Shown piece after piece: positions 12,501-17,166 of a DNA stretch of 54,425 bases. Position 1 is the stretch's first letter. Every line of letters starts with the position of its first letter. Origin of the DNA: UBA932 sp031548545 (GTDB lineage Bacteria; Bacteroidota; Bacteroidia; Bacteroidales; UBA932); contig JAVBQY010000023.1 of assembly GCA_031548545.1 (NCBI GenBank), positions 1 through 54,425 on the forward strand, read 5' to 3'. A program made the position numbers and the translations under genes. The notes under the pieces were generated by a model. The model worked only from the letters and a program-made list of their open reading frames with translations, made no database searches and was not told where the DNA came from.

Positions 12501-13957
12501 CTTGCAGTGACAAGGGCAAACGCCTTGGCCAGGCCGGGCATGGCATTAGCCCAACTTGAACCATCCTTGTCGCCCGCACCGTCTTCGGTTACATATAAAC
12601 GGTCGGTGACTACATCACTTTGGTATTCGTAGGCGCCCAGGTCAATCACACCACCGTGGATGCGGGCCTTTCCGTCGAGGTCGGTATCAGTGGTATTCGC
12701 CGCATTGTTACCGCTGTTTATACAGAGGCTGAGCCGTTGCAAATGCAGATCGGTAGCACTCACGAACAAGGGGTCGAACGTACCGGGAAGATTGCCCGTA
12801 CCGTTGAGCGTTTGGCCGCCCACCAGGCTATAAGTATAGGTACCGGAGGTGCTGCTTATGTTGCTTACGAGATTGGAGGATCCGTGCGTATTGCCAAAAA
12901 TAATACTATTGGCAACGGCGTAAGAACCTCCGTATAAACCACCACAGCCTCTGGTCGCTTTATTTCCGGCAATAGTGCTATTGATGAATTTCGGCGTAGT
13001 ATTTTCATTGTATATCACGCCACCGTAACCGGTCGCGGTGTTTTCCGAAAGGAGGCAGTTGGTCAGCACCATTGAAGAGCTATAAGCATACAATGCGCCG
13101 CCATCGCCTACTACGGTATTTTTCGAAATAACGCAATTGTTCATGGTCAGTGAAGAGCCCGAATTATTATAAATCGCACCGGCCCTGCTATTTGCACTAT
13201 TTTCAGAGATATTGCAATTGCTTATCTTGGATGCCGTGTTAAGTTCATAAAGCGCAGCACCATAATATACAGCGTTATTTGACGTGAAACTGCAACCGGA
13301 GATTGAAGAAGTCGCGTAAGTATTGTACATCCCGGCTCCATAAGTAGCCATATTTGCCGAAATAACACAATCGGTCACTATTGGGGATGAAATAGTTGCC
13401 TTTGAACCGCCATTGCTATGTATCCCGCCACCGTAGTCTCTATTGACTGCCGTTACTCCGTTTACAGTGATGTTGGAATTTCCGCCGTTGGCATTCCCGC
13501 CGGTAATGGTAAAGCCGTTGAGTTCGGCAACGCCCACATTACCAACTGCAATTACCACGTGATAGCAGTTATCGGTATTGTTACCGGCCGTACCAATGTC
13601 GCCGCTAAGGATAGAAGCAGCACCACTGCGGTTAGCTATAGATGTTTCATTGCCTTTGAAACCGCCGTAGATTTTCACATCTTTTACCAGTATAAAAGCT
13701 TTGTCACGCTCTTGCGTGCCATTGCCTGCTTTGTACTCGGGCTTATAGGTCCCTTCAGCCACCCAAATTTGTGTAGTGCCGTTGGTGGCGGCCTGTTGCA
13801 AGGCGTCGGCCAAGCTACCTGCAGCATTGACCCAGCTGCTGCCGTCGCCGGTAGCATTTTGTTTTATGTAGACAATACCAGAGGTAGGTGTAATAGCAGC
13901 CTGCAGGCTGAAAACAACCACTAACAGTGCAAGGGTAGTAAGTAAATATTTTTTCAT
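1..13957 (-). CDS. Giant repeat-rich surface adhesin (beta-helix / SprB / MBG), 3' end outside the window
   Basis: One open frame runs from ATG 13957 to the left edge (at least 4,652 codons, no stop in my translation). I checked the frame at the module-end EYQ-type codons (12620, 11321, 9929, 8705, 7634, 6383, 5315, 4154, 3098); all agree. The N-terminus MKKYLLTTLALLVVVFSLQA is a Sec signal peptide. Ten modules follow, each opening with (L/M)YVT..G.G...GSSW and an EIWVAEGTYKPEY stretch, then a KIYGGF / ILSGDIG block, many short N-C-x-I-S-x-N-T-A...GGG(L/M/V)Y rungs as in right-handed beta-helix and chlamydial Pmp-like repeats, and closing with D(L/M)GAYEYQ. After these come four SprB repeats, a PKD-like and an Ig-like domain, and MBG repeats. 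An in-frame ATG at 13966 is an alternative start. The gene lies directly behind the OmpA-type gene and is probably translated with it. T9SS secretion is inferred; the expected C-terminal sorting domain is not visible here. Confidence 0.93.
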   Translation of the reverse strand, partial: MKKYLLTTLALLVVVFSLQAAITPTSGIVYIKQNATGDGSSWVNAAGSLADALQQAATNGTTQIWVAEGTYKPEYKAGNGTQERDKAFILVKDVKIYGGFKGNETSIANRSGAASILSGDIGTAGNNTDNCYHVVIAVGNVGVAELNGFTITGGNANGGNSNITVNGVTAVNRDYGGGIHSNGGSKATISSPIVTDCVISANMATYGAGMYNTYATSSISGCSFTSNNAVYYGAALYELNTASKISNCNISENSANSRAGAIYNNSGSSLTMNNCVISKNTVVGDGGALYAYSSSMVLTNCLLSENTATGYGGVIYNENTTPKFINSTIAGNKATRGCGGLYGGSYAVANSIIFGNTHGSSNLVSNISSTSGTYTYSLVGGQTLNGTGNLPGTFDPLFVSATDLHLQRLSLCINSGNNAANTTDTDLDGKARIHGGVIDLGAYEYQSDVVTDRLYVTEDGAGDKDGSSWANAMPGLAKAFALVTARSTIKEIWVKEGTYKPEYMAGNGTLERDKAFVMVKDVKIYGGFKGNETAIANRSGAASILSGDIGTAGVATDNCYHVVIAAGPMGTAELNGFTITGGNANVNASIVVNGITLDQRFGGGVHITGASTATPSSPMLTDCIISKNTATSYGSGIYNNYASPVLTNCTISANSGASYGGGLFNNSYSNPVFNNCTISANTVTNYGGGMYNESYSKPVLTNSVISDNTAAYGGGIYNYNSSPVLTNCMLLKNNVTSAGGGIYSHYGAPALTNCTISGNKAGAANSNNGGGLYIYGASPTVTNTIIYGNTPASGTYVSNVTGAGGSYTYSLVGGQTLNGTGNLSGTFNPLFVSDTDLHLSSISPCINSGNNSANTLTVDLEGNPRIFDGVIDLGACEYQEKVATARLYVTENGANKKDGSSWDNAAPGLAKALACATGRTSVKEIWVAEGTYKPEYIAGNGTTDRDKAFVLAKDVKIYGGFKVGETAIDSRTGAASILSGNIGTEAVDTDNCYHVVIAAGPMGTAELNGFTITGGNANVNASIVVNGITLDQRFGGGVHITGASTATQCSPAFTNCVITENKAVSYGGGVYTNYSSSPLTGCTISKNTVSSNGGGMFNNSYSTPALINCVISKNTAASYGGGLFTNTYAKPVFTNCAVSENTAAYGGGLFNDSYSAPKFTNCEISANTVTSQGGGMYNSTASPNLINCVISKNIATSYGGGLYNNYASPVLTNCTISGNKAGAANTNNGGGLYIYGASPTVTNTIIYGNTPTSGTYISNVNNLGGNYSYSLVGDQAPNGTGNLPGAFDPLFVSADDLRLQSLSPCINSGNNAANATTADLDGNDRIYDAANGGVIDLGAYEYQGKIVTSATMYVTTTGAGDKSGSSWDNAFPGLAKALAIATGRASVKEIWVAEGTYKPEYKASVAAGTTDRDKAFILLKDVKIYGGFKGNETAIVDRSGAASILSGDIGTAGVDTDNCYHVVIAAGPMGTAELNGFTITGGNANVNTSIVVNGITLDQRFGGGVHITGASTATQCSPAFTNCVITENKAVSYGGGVYTNYSSSTLTGCTISKNTAPSHGGGMFNNSYSTPALINCAISKNTATSYGGGFFNNTYAKPVFTNCTVSENTAGDGGGMYNNTYAAPKLTNCTVAGNKGNGGGLYNSSSTPVITNTIIYGNTTTAGTVVSNVVSAYSSPVYTYSLVGGQTLSGTGNLSGGFAPLFVSATDLHLQPLSLCINSGNNAANTYTTVDMDGNPRVYGGVIDLGAYEFQSDVATDRLYVTEAGAGNKGGASWDNAVSGLSNALAFAATRSSIKEIWVKEGTYKPEYMAGNGTLERDKAFVMVKDVKIYGGFKGDETAVDLRHGGASILSGDIDNTPNNIAGNSFHVVVSAGPMGTAELNGFTIKDGNANDSRNIIVNGVSIEQWHGGGMHIRGASAAAMSSPVITNCTFLNNTARSGGGIISAYAASTLTNCLFSANTADYGGGVHSWTGALNVYNNCTIAGNKSNSGGGLHNNGARPLFVNTIIHGNTATNGAVNNLYDVTTFTGTYTHCLMGGQTLAGTGNLSGTTDPMFVDAANGDWRLHPFSFCINSGNNSATTITADLAGNPRIYDVANGGIIDLGAYEYQGRTSSGRLHVTVDGAGDKTGSSWENAIPGLAKALAFTTGRAAITEIWVAEGTYKPEYMAGNGTTDRDKAFVLTKDVKIYGGFKGDESALKDRSGAASILSGDIGTAGVATDNCHHVVIAAGAMGAAELDGFIITGGNANGSGDITVNGVTTVNRTHGGGVYNNGGSTATLSSLSLKNCVIKGNATGINGGSYNGIGHGGGLYTAYSSATIANCSFSANTATNGGGVYNGPAGTPYINNCSIAKNTAQLDGAGMYNDATAAPKLVNCSIVSNSANYGGAMFNYTTAAPKLINCSIVTNTARSHAGAIYNYSQSKPVVTNTIVSGNTAIYVNNVENLVGTYTYSLVEGQTLPGTGNLSGTTKPLFVDAANGDLRLHPRSRCINKGDNTANTTATDLDGDARIYDKDNGGIIDLGAYEYQGARPDSRLYVTVAGANGKDGSSWNNAMPGLAKALNVAKDGDIDEIWVAEGVYYPEDKISSVAGTTDRDKAFLLATAVKIYGGFRGDETAIADRSGAASILSGDIGTTNDNTDNCHHVVVAAGDVGDAELNGFTITGGNANVNTTIVVNGATLNRSYGGGLLIMGSAGNISAPVITNCSISGNRAIDGGGMLTHYASAAFTNCVLSANTATNYGGGVDNYTNSSNVYTNCTISGNNAQYGGGLWDDTSTLSVTNSIIHGNTAAFNPNARVIASTYTYSLVGGVNLPVNAGNLSGSTDPMFKNAANGDLTLNNYSRCINKGNNTARNLTGIAKDLAGKDRIYTADEAGIVDMGAYEYQGVKQPRVMYVTTAGEGDHTGSSWDNAVRGLANALDYINNGTAQGNVDEIWVAEGTYKPEYKAGNGTQERDKAFVLAKDVAVYGGFKGDETKLADRHGVASILSGDIGTANDNTDNCYHVVIAAGEVGDAGLNGFTITGGNASANTTIVVNGITIRTNEGAGINISGSGTATPRPMITNCIIRKNQAFNYGGGAYVSYDAAIFTNCRFQDNNSLGSGGGLYTNRSSDRFINCQFSENSVANNGGGLYIDGAPINVFINCAIVGNKASTASSGGGLYYYSGLYTMANTIIHSNTDNTGALSNINNTTGATYTYSLVGGQMLTGEGNLPGSFDPMFADAANGDWSLQSLSPCINSGNNEANTTATDLAGKARIYDAANGGVIDMGTHEYQAPVAIARIYVTETGAGTKDGTSWTNAVPGLAKALASATGRTSVKEIWVAGGTYKPDYMAGNGILDRDKAFVLVKDVKIYGGFAGDETTVEARHGAASILSGEIGVAGIADNCYHVVLAVGDMGAAELNGFTVKDGNANSNTPITVNGINTNRQFGGGVQINGGSTATVSSFILTNCIISDNYANYGGGLFEQYSSPLVTNCVISKNSSLTAGGGVYNNFGLPVYINCSIFGNKSNAGGGFYTSSSTPTVTNTIIYGNTNNSGTVNNVNITTVTYTYSLVGGQTLVGEGNLSGTINPLFVDADNGDLRLQAFSRCVNSGNNAANTTATDLDGKVRIYNAANGGVIDLGAYEYQGAVSSGRLYVTVAGAGDKLGSSWDNAIPGLSRALYYAAEGSASGEIWVAEGTYKPEYKAGNGTQERDKAFVLVKDVKIYGGFAGTEETLDERNGAASILSGDIGTANDGTDNCYHVVLAAGNVGDAELNGFTVTAGSANTITTTSTIIVNGVTNICRNYGGGILITGQAGAISSPVITNCIFSGNIAYSGGGLFTSYAAAEISNCLFTANTAVGFGGGIDNWNYSSAVYTNCTISANHSNTYGGGLYNHATSAPSPEVRVINTIIYGNTAPTEPNAPISGGTYTYSLVGGQTLTGEGNLPGATNPLFVSATDLHLQACSPCVDKGDNSDEMRANYPVADLGGNVRIYNANNNGVIDLGAYETIATPLTLSITQTDILCKGAVTGAASATVSGGTGSYTYAWTSSTGTGASVNNLPAGTHTCTVTDVTSGCQTAQTFTIKEPAASLTVTPSQTNPACNGALTGVASVAVSGGTGDYTYVWSPNGGTAATATGLAAGTYSCTITDANGCSIVQSFTIIAPAAMTVTSSQTNVSCKGGLTGAASVAVSGGTAPYTYAWSPSGGAAATATGLGAGEYTCTIIDVNGCQTVQSFTIIEPAAALTAGIRQNKETCVDASNGEAEVFDVAGGTAPYTYKWTSSTSTGSIATGLSAGSYSCTITDAMGCTLVKEVEITGNPVPTVNVTESQMLCSGDQTAAVTFDGAVADATYNWTNNNPGIGLPASGTGHIAAFTATNTGTTPAVATITVTPSANGCQGAAQTFTITVNPNTQITAQPEGGVYGAVTNLSVTATGTGTLSYAWSDGSRIVSTDATYTPASGKVAAGRYAVTVSGACGSVTSMAVIVEPKAITVTATGGTSTYGDSPVNPGLAATGLATGEDASVLTGLSNSFGILSTTAAGTHTLTVAGTLTNANYTVTNRVGGSWTVNAKSITVTATGGTSTYGDSPVNPGFTATGLVNSEPVSVLTGLSNSFGITATTTAGTHALSVVGVLTNANYTVTNRVSGSWTVNAKSITVTALGGSSNYGDSPVNPGFTATG
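1080..2014 (-). repeat. Four SprB-type repeats in the giant adhesin
   Basis: Four units of about 75-78 residues follow the last beta-helix module. Each has the SprB pattern: a cysteine near the start (ILCKG, PACNG, VSCKG, ETCVD), then SGGT..YTY.W, a G(L)xAGxYxCTI(T)D motif and a closing GC. The family is named after the gliding adhesin SprB of Flavobacterium. A PKD-like domain (about 800-1080) and a short Ig-like domain (about 560-800) follow. Confidence 0.85.
9293..9590 (-). repeat. Near-identical DNA segment shared by adhesin modules 3 and 4 (copy 1)
   Basis: This stretch matches 10694-10991 with about ten differences by eye in 300 bases, an offset of 1,401 bases (467 codons, in frame). 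A third, slightly more diverged copy of its second half starts near 12118. Other module pairs are much less alike at the DNA level, so these copies look recently duplicated or homogenised. Confidence 0.8.
10694..10991 (-). repeat. Near-identical DNA segment shared by adhesin modules 3 and 4 (copy 2)
   Basis: Partner of the segment at 9293-9590 with an in-frame offset of 1,401 bases. It covers the last rungs and the start of the conserved N-A-N-V-N / GFTITGG block. Confidence 0.8.
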
Positions 13958-13968
13958 CGCATTCATCG

Positions 13969-15465
13969 CTATTCGTTAACAATTTTAATTTCTACCCGGC
14001 GGTTCTTCCGGCGGTTTTCGATACTGGTATTGGGTACCAAAGGTTCAGTATCGCGTTTGGAGGCAGTACCCAGGATACGGTCTTCCGCAATACCGTTTTG
14101 AATCATATAGGCTTTGGCCCTGTCGGCGCGCAGCTGGCCCATCAGTTCGTTGATGGCATCGTCTCCCAGACTGCAAGTATGTCCATAGATATAGAATTGT
14201 AATTCAGGATATTGTTTCAACAGGGCTATCCTGTCGTTTAACTCCTGTTTTTGGGTCTTGCCGGGGGTTGCTTGTGATACGCCATAACCGGTCACAGGTT
14301 CTTCGATGGATCGCCGGGCTGCATTCTCAGCGCTGTCTTTTTGGCCGTTGCCTTGACTGTTAGCTTGTCCCTGACCGGAGGTATTGCCGTCTTGTTGAGC
14401 GGTAGCCTGACCCTGTCCGTCACCTTGATTAGCGCTTCCATCGCCTACACGCTGGCCCTTACCCTGATCTTGTCCTTGACCGGAGGTATTGCCACCTTGT
14501 TGGCCGGCGCCCTGGCCCTGTCCGTCACCTTGGTTTTGATTATTACCGTGGGCCAAGCCATTTTGCTGGCCGTCATTCCGGGCCTGTAAGGGCATTACAT
14601 CCGCCGGGCTCGCCGGTTCGGCCTTTTTCGTTGTATGACCAAAGCCTAAACTATAGCGGAGCATCACCCCCAAGGCCATAGTATGTATCCCGCTCGAAGC
14701 CGCTGTAATGGAATTTTGTACCGGCTGCGAAGGTTTGGTTGCATTATAACTCACCACAGGGGCATTTTCTGCCGAAGCGACATTATTTAGGCCATAGTCG
14801 AAATACACGCCCGTGTATAAATTATGCCTATCGGCAATATGCCACGCGTAACCGGCTTCAAGCGCCAGCGCCACGTTGAATTTCAAATCAAGGCTGCCGT
14901 CAGCATGCTGATCATTATATGTAGAAAAGCCATATTCTGGCTCATCCTGGTGTGTAAGATGTGTAAGGTAGCTAAAGCCGGTGGTCGTGTATTGGTCTAT
15001 GTGTTGATCAAATGAGCTGCACATGGGAATACCCAGTTTCATCCCGCCTTTGGCATATATAGCACCTTTAGATAAAGGGAAACGATAGCGTGCCATAACC
15101 GGAATGCTTAAATAGCTGGCCTTTTGTTTTTCCGAAAAGCCTTGCATAGCAGCATTATAGTCAAACCGGTCATCCCCAATAGGGGCATAAGCTTGAACGT
15201 GAATCAATTCAGAAGACAAAACAGGATTTGCACCGGTTTTCGCGTTCAGGAAATCAAATTCCACGCCCGTGAACAACGCCCAGCGCTCGCTGAAGTTATA
15301 GGCATAGCCCAGGTTGACGTTGCCGCCGAAGCCGAATTTGCTCTCCTCATAGCGCAAAGTCGAAAGGCCGGCACCACCGCCTATCAACACCTCATGCTTA
15401 TTCTGCGCAGGAGACACAATAAAACTAATGGCCGAAAAGACCATTAAAAACAAAAAATTTTTCAT
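13969..15465 (-). CDS. Outer-membrane beta-barrel protein with Gly/Gln-rich linker and C-terminal OmpA domain
   Basis: 498 residues. Signal peptide MKNFLFLMVFSAISFIVSPA, then an outer-membrane barrel region to about residue 290 (alternating strands, GFGGNVNLGYAY, a final RYSLGFG strand). Residues about 292-385 are a low-complexity Gly/Gln/Asn/Ser linker. Residues about 400-498 are an OmpA peptidoglycan-binding domain: YIYGHTC (usually GHTD), LRADRAKAYM, ENRRKNRRVEIKI. The linker contains a 64-bp direct repeat. A good -7 box lies 24 nt before the start. The stop TAG is 2 nt before the first possible ATG of the giant adhesin (11 nt before the preferred one), so the two form an operon. It may hold the adhesin at the cell wall; that is inference from position. 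It is not the PorP/SprF type usually paired with SprB. Confidence 0.88.
   Translation of the reverse strand: MKNFLFLMVFSAISFIVSPAQNKHEVLIGGGAGLSTLRYEESKFGFGGNVNLGYAYNFSERWALFTGVEFDFLNAKTGANPVLSSELIHVQAYAPIGDDRFDYNAAMQGFSEKQKASYLSIPVMARYRFPLSKGAIYAKGGMKLGIPMCSSFDQHIDQYTTTGFSYLTHLTHQDEPEYGFSTYNDQHADGSLDLKFNVALALEAGYAWHIADRHNLYTGVYFDYGLNNVASAENAPVVSYNATKPSQPVQNSITAASSGIHTMALGVMLRYSLGFGHTTKKAEPASPADVMPLQARNDGQQNGLAHGNNQNQGDGQGQGAGQQGGNTSGQGQDQGKGQRVGDGSANQGDGQGQATAQQDGNTSGQGQANSQGNGQKDSAENAARRSIEEPVTGYGVSQATPGKTQKQELNDRIALLKQYPELQFYIYGHTCSLGDDAINELMGQLRADRAKAYMIQNGIAEDRILGTASKRDTEPLVPNTSIENRRKNRRVEIKIVNE
14364..14427 (-). repeat. 64-bp direct repeat in the OmpA linker (copy 1)
   Basis: Encodes the QGDGQGQ...GNTSGQGQ unit of the linker. 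The second copy is at 14469-14532, offset 105 bases (35 codons), so copy number can change without breaking the frame. Confidence 0.8.
14469..14532 (-). repeat. 64-bp direct repeat in the OmpA linker (copy 2)
   Basis: Partner of 14364-14427, with a few base differences. Confidence 0.8.
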
Positions 15466-15488
15466 AATACTTTGTCAAAAATATGCGG

Positions 15489-15496
15489 CAAAAGTA
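15489..15496 (-). promoter_or_regulatory. -7 box of the OmpA/adhesin operon
   Basis: TACTTTTG on the minus strand matches the Bacteroidota consensus TAnnTTTG and lies 24 nt before the OmpA ATG, giving a short leader. No convincing -33 box was seen. Confidence 0.6.
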
Positions 15497-15598
15497 GCAA
15501 AAAAAGAACAATTGGCACGAAAATTGATGATTTAGAAACAACTATCCCTTTTTTTTATAACATTTTAACCCTCTACATTTTTATAAATATCTCTTTTT

Positions 15599-15745
15599 AT
15601 GAAAACTAAAGAATACATGGTTAAAAAATTTAACACTTTATTATTACCATATTATGCAGATCAACCTTCACGAAGTTTTATCCATTTTACCCGACCCGGA
15701 CCGCGCCATATCCGCAATAAAAAACACGCGCTAATTTCTGGATGA
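15599..15745 (+). CDS. Candidate small basic protein, 48 residues
   Basis: ATG 15599 to TGA 15743-15745 encodes 48 residues starting MKTKEYMVKKF and ending HALISG, rich in Lys/Arg/His, with no recognisable domain, signal peptide or membrane segment. It sits in the 470-base gap between the divergent OmpA and AraC genes and ends 7 nt before a perfect hairpin. The only hint of a promoter is TACATTTT upstream, a weak -7 match. It could equally be a chance ORF in AT-rich DNA or lie over a small RNA. Confidence 0.25.
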   Translation: MKTKEYMVKKFNTLLLPYYADQPSRSFIHFTRPGPRHIRNKKHALISG

Positions 15746-15752
15746 ACAAACA

Positions 15753-15789
15753 AAACGCCGGGCGATTCACTTCACATCGCCCGGCGTTT
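15753..15789. terminator. Perfect 14-bp hairpin in the OmpA-AraC gap
   Basis: Arms 15753-15766 and 15776-15789 are exact reverse complements around a 9-nt loop, with a GC-rich core (CGCCGGGCG). On the minus strand the hairpin is followed by TTTTGTTTG, on the plus strand only by TTT. Neither strand has a recognised gene ending here apart from the candidate 48-codon ORF. It may end a small RNA or leader transcript. Confidence 0.5.
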
Positions 15790-15846
15790 CTGGTCTGTCG
15801 TTGTGATTCGATTGCTAAACAAAAGACAGGTGTAAAGCCGGAGAAA

Positions 15847-15872
15847 ATGTAAAAAACAGCACTCTTTTACAT
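15847..15872. promoter_or_regulatory. Candidate operator: inverted repeat ATGTAAAA-N10-TTTTACAT
   Basis: Half-sites 15847-15854 and 15865-15872 are exact reverse complements with 10 bp between. They lie 20-45 bp upstream of the -7 box of the AraC-type gene. The same TTTTACATTT word recurs at 17101-17110 in front of the DUF3089 gene. Self-regulation by the AraC protein is inferred. Confidence 0.45.
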
Positions 15873-15891
15873 TTTTTACAATAGATTCCAC

Positions 15892-15899
15892 TAAATTTG
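15892..15899 (+). promoter_or_regulatory. -7 box of the AraC-type regulator gene
   Basis: TAAATTTG fits TAnnTTTG exactly. It overlaps a possible TTG start at 15897, which is therefore unlikely to be translated. The ATG at 15939 leaves a leader of about 33 nt. Confidence 0.6.
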
Positions 15900-15938
15900 C
15901 AGTTTATTCAACACACTAATTTGTACTCTCAGGATCTT

Positions 15939-17099
15939 ATGCTGTCTTATAAAATTTTATTATTACTCCTCGGCTCAGTAAGTTGTGTGATTTTTACAGG
16001 AGGGGCGGCATTGTTATTTTTAAGAAATGAGGGCATACGGGCGCGCCGCCTTTTAGGTTGGATTATGCTCGCCTGGGGCCTATTTTTTTTATTTCAGCTA
16101 TGTAGCCGCTTATCAGGAAGCCTGCTGTTCATGAACCGGGATTTTTTCTCTCCCATTTCCTTGTTAATAGGCAATTTATTTATGCTTATAACCTTACCCT
16201 ATGTCATAGAGGTCGTTCGCCCCGGATGGATCAGCTGGAAACGCATAGGCTTATTGGCCTTGCCTTACGGCATGGTGGTCGGCATTTATTTTTTTGTATT
16301 GGCCTGTCTACAGGAACCTATTGTAAAATTGACCGGACCAGCCGATTTTACACGGAGTATACACCGGTTCAATGTATGGTTCCGCCTGATCCTCTTCTTC
16401 TCTGTATTGATTTATTTATTTGCAAATCACGGACTTATTTTTCGTTATCAGGCTAAATACAAGCTATGGTGCAAAGAAAACTTTTCATCAAATAAATACG
16501 TCAGTATAAATTGGTTACACTATTTTGAAATCGGTTTATACATCATCACCTCAAACTTTATGCTCTTATTATTTGTTGGTACCCCTGCTGTGTTTATCTA
16601 TCACCAGCTGACTACTCAAATAATATTTTCTTTTCTGATTTACAAGGGATTATTTCATAAAAGCCCTTATCCGGAAGGTTTTTTTAACACCTCCATGACG
16701 AGGATAGAAGAAGAATTGACCGTACAAGACGACGGCTTCTCGGATAAACTACCGGTTTATGCAGATAGCATCAAGAAATGGTTTGAGGACTCCAAGCCCT
16801 ACCTGAATCCGGAATTTAAGCTACTGGATACCAACGAAATTTTAGCACTCAACAGGAGCTATTTATCCAGAATATTTAATGAAGGGATGGGGGCATCTTT
16901 CAGCCAGGTGGTACAACAGTACCGTATTCAAGAAGTAAAACGCTTATTAATAGCGGAAAAAGACACAAAGATTGCCATAATAGCCGAGCGGTGCGGCTTT
17001 CTGTCTTATTCCTCTTTTCATCAAATTTTTGTTAAACAGACGGGGATGACACCTAATGCATTCCGTCAAACTAACATGTTTTTACCATCCAACAGTTAG
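15939..17099 (+). CDS. Membrane-anchored AraC-family transcriptional regulator
   Basis: 386 residues from ATG 15939, chosen because the longer frame (TTG 15897) overlaps the -7 box. Residues 1 to about 230 hold about seven hydrophobic segments (KILLLLLGSVSCVIF, LLGWIMLAWGLFFLF, LIGNLFMLITLPYVI and others), a sensor-like membrane domain seen in many Bacteroidota AraC proteins. The C-terminal 100 residues are an AraC DNA-binding domain with two helix-turn-helix motifs: LALNRSYLSRIFNEG..FSQVVQQYRI and IAIIAERCGFLSYSSFHQIF, ending in the usual G-x-T-P-x-x-F-R. The signal sensed is unknown. A shared upstream motif suggests it controls itself and the two DUF3089 lipoproteins downstream on the same strand. 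GC content looks lower than in its neighbours. Confidence 0.85.
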   Translation: MLSYKILLLLLGSVSCVIFTGGAALLFLRNEGIRARRLLGWIMLAWGLFFLFQLCSRLSGSLLFMNRDFFSPISLLIGNLFMLITLPYVIEVVRPGWISWKRIGLLALPYGMVVGIYFFVLACLQEPIVKLTGPADFTRSIHRFNVWFRLILFFSVLIYLFANHGLIFRYQAKYKLWCKENFSSNKYVSINWLHYFEIGLYIITSNFMLLLFVGTPAVFIYHQLTTQIIFSFLIYKGLFHKSPYPEGFFNTSMTRIEEELTVQDDGFSDKLPVYADSIKKWFEDSKPYLNPEFKLLDTNEILALNRSYLSRIFNEGMGASFSQVVQQYRIQEVKRLLIAEKDTKIAIIAERCGFLSYSSFHQIFVKQTGMTPNAFRQTNMFLPSNS

Positions 17100-17100
17100 T

Positions 17101-17110
17101 TTTTACATTT
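17101..17110 (+). promoter_or_regulatory. TTTTACATTT motif before the first DUF3089 gene
   Basis: Repeats the word found in the candidate operator of the AraC gene. It lies about 28 bp upstream of the -7 box at 17139. It is followed by AAACAGC, which also occurs within the AraC-gene operator region. Confidence 0.4.
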
Positions 17111-17138
17111 AAACAGCTGTCATAAGGCCTATGCCGTC

Positions 17139-17146
17139 TAAATTTG
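17139..17146 (+). promoter_or_regulatory. -7 box of the DUF3089 lipoprotein unit
   Basis: TAAATTTG, an exact TAnnTTTG match, ends 20 nt before the ATG at 17167. Confidence 0.6.
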
Positions 17147-17166
17147 AAGTTTAAAACAACTAATTT

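Larger units (their letters stand above)
2015..13900 (-). repeat. Ten tandem beta-helix modules inside the giant adhesin
   Basis: Module ends are set by the D(L/M)GA(Y/C)EYQ motif or its variants (one reads GTHEYQ, the last GAYET). Reading from the N-terminus the modules end near 12620, 11321, 9929, 8705, 7634, 6383, 5315, 4154, 3098 and 2014, so they are roughly 446, 433, 464, 408, 357, 417, 356, 387, 352 and 361 residues long. Size differs mainly by the number of N-C-x-I-S/GGG rungs in the middle of each module. The head and tail of every module are strongly conserved. Confidence 0.9.

Noticed and set aside
1..13900. Regularly spaced repeats as a CRISPR array
   Set aside because: The repeat units are 246 to over 1,000 bases, lie in frame inside a coding sequence, and have no 20-50-base spacers.
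783..13924. Dozens of short plus- and minus-strand ORFs in the first 14 kb
   Set aside because: They lie in other frames of the giant adhesin and look repetitive because the adhesin modules are repetitive.
14341..14589. 82-codon plus-strand ORF with a hydrophobic-looking protein
   Set aside because: It is the antisense of the Gly/Gln-rich linker of the OmpA-type gene and only looks hydrophobic for that reason.
15897..15938. TTG 15897 as the start of the AraC-type regulator
   Set aside because: The codon lies in the -7 box TAAATTTG, so it would be upstream of the transcript start; ATG 15939 begins the first membrane segment.
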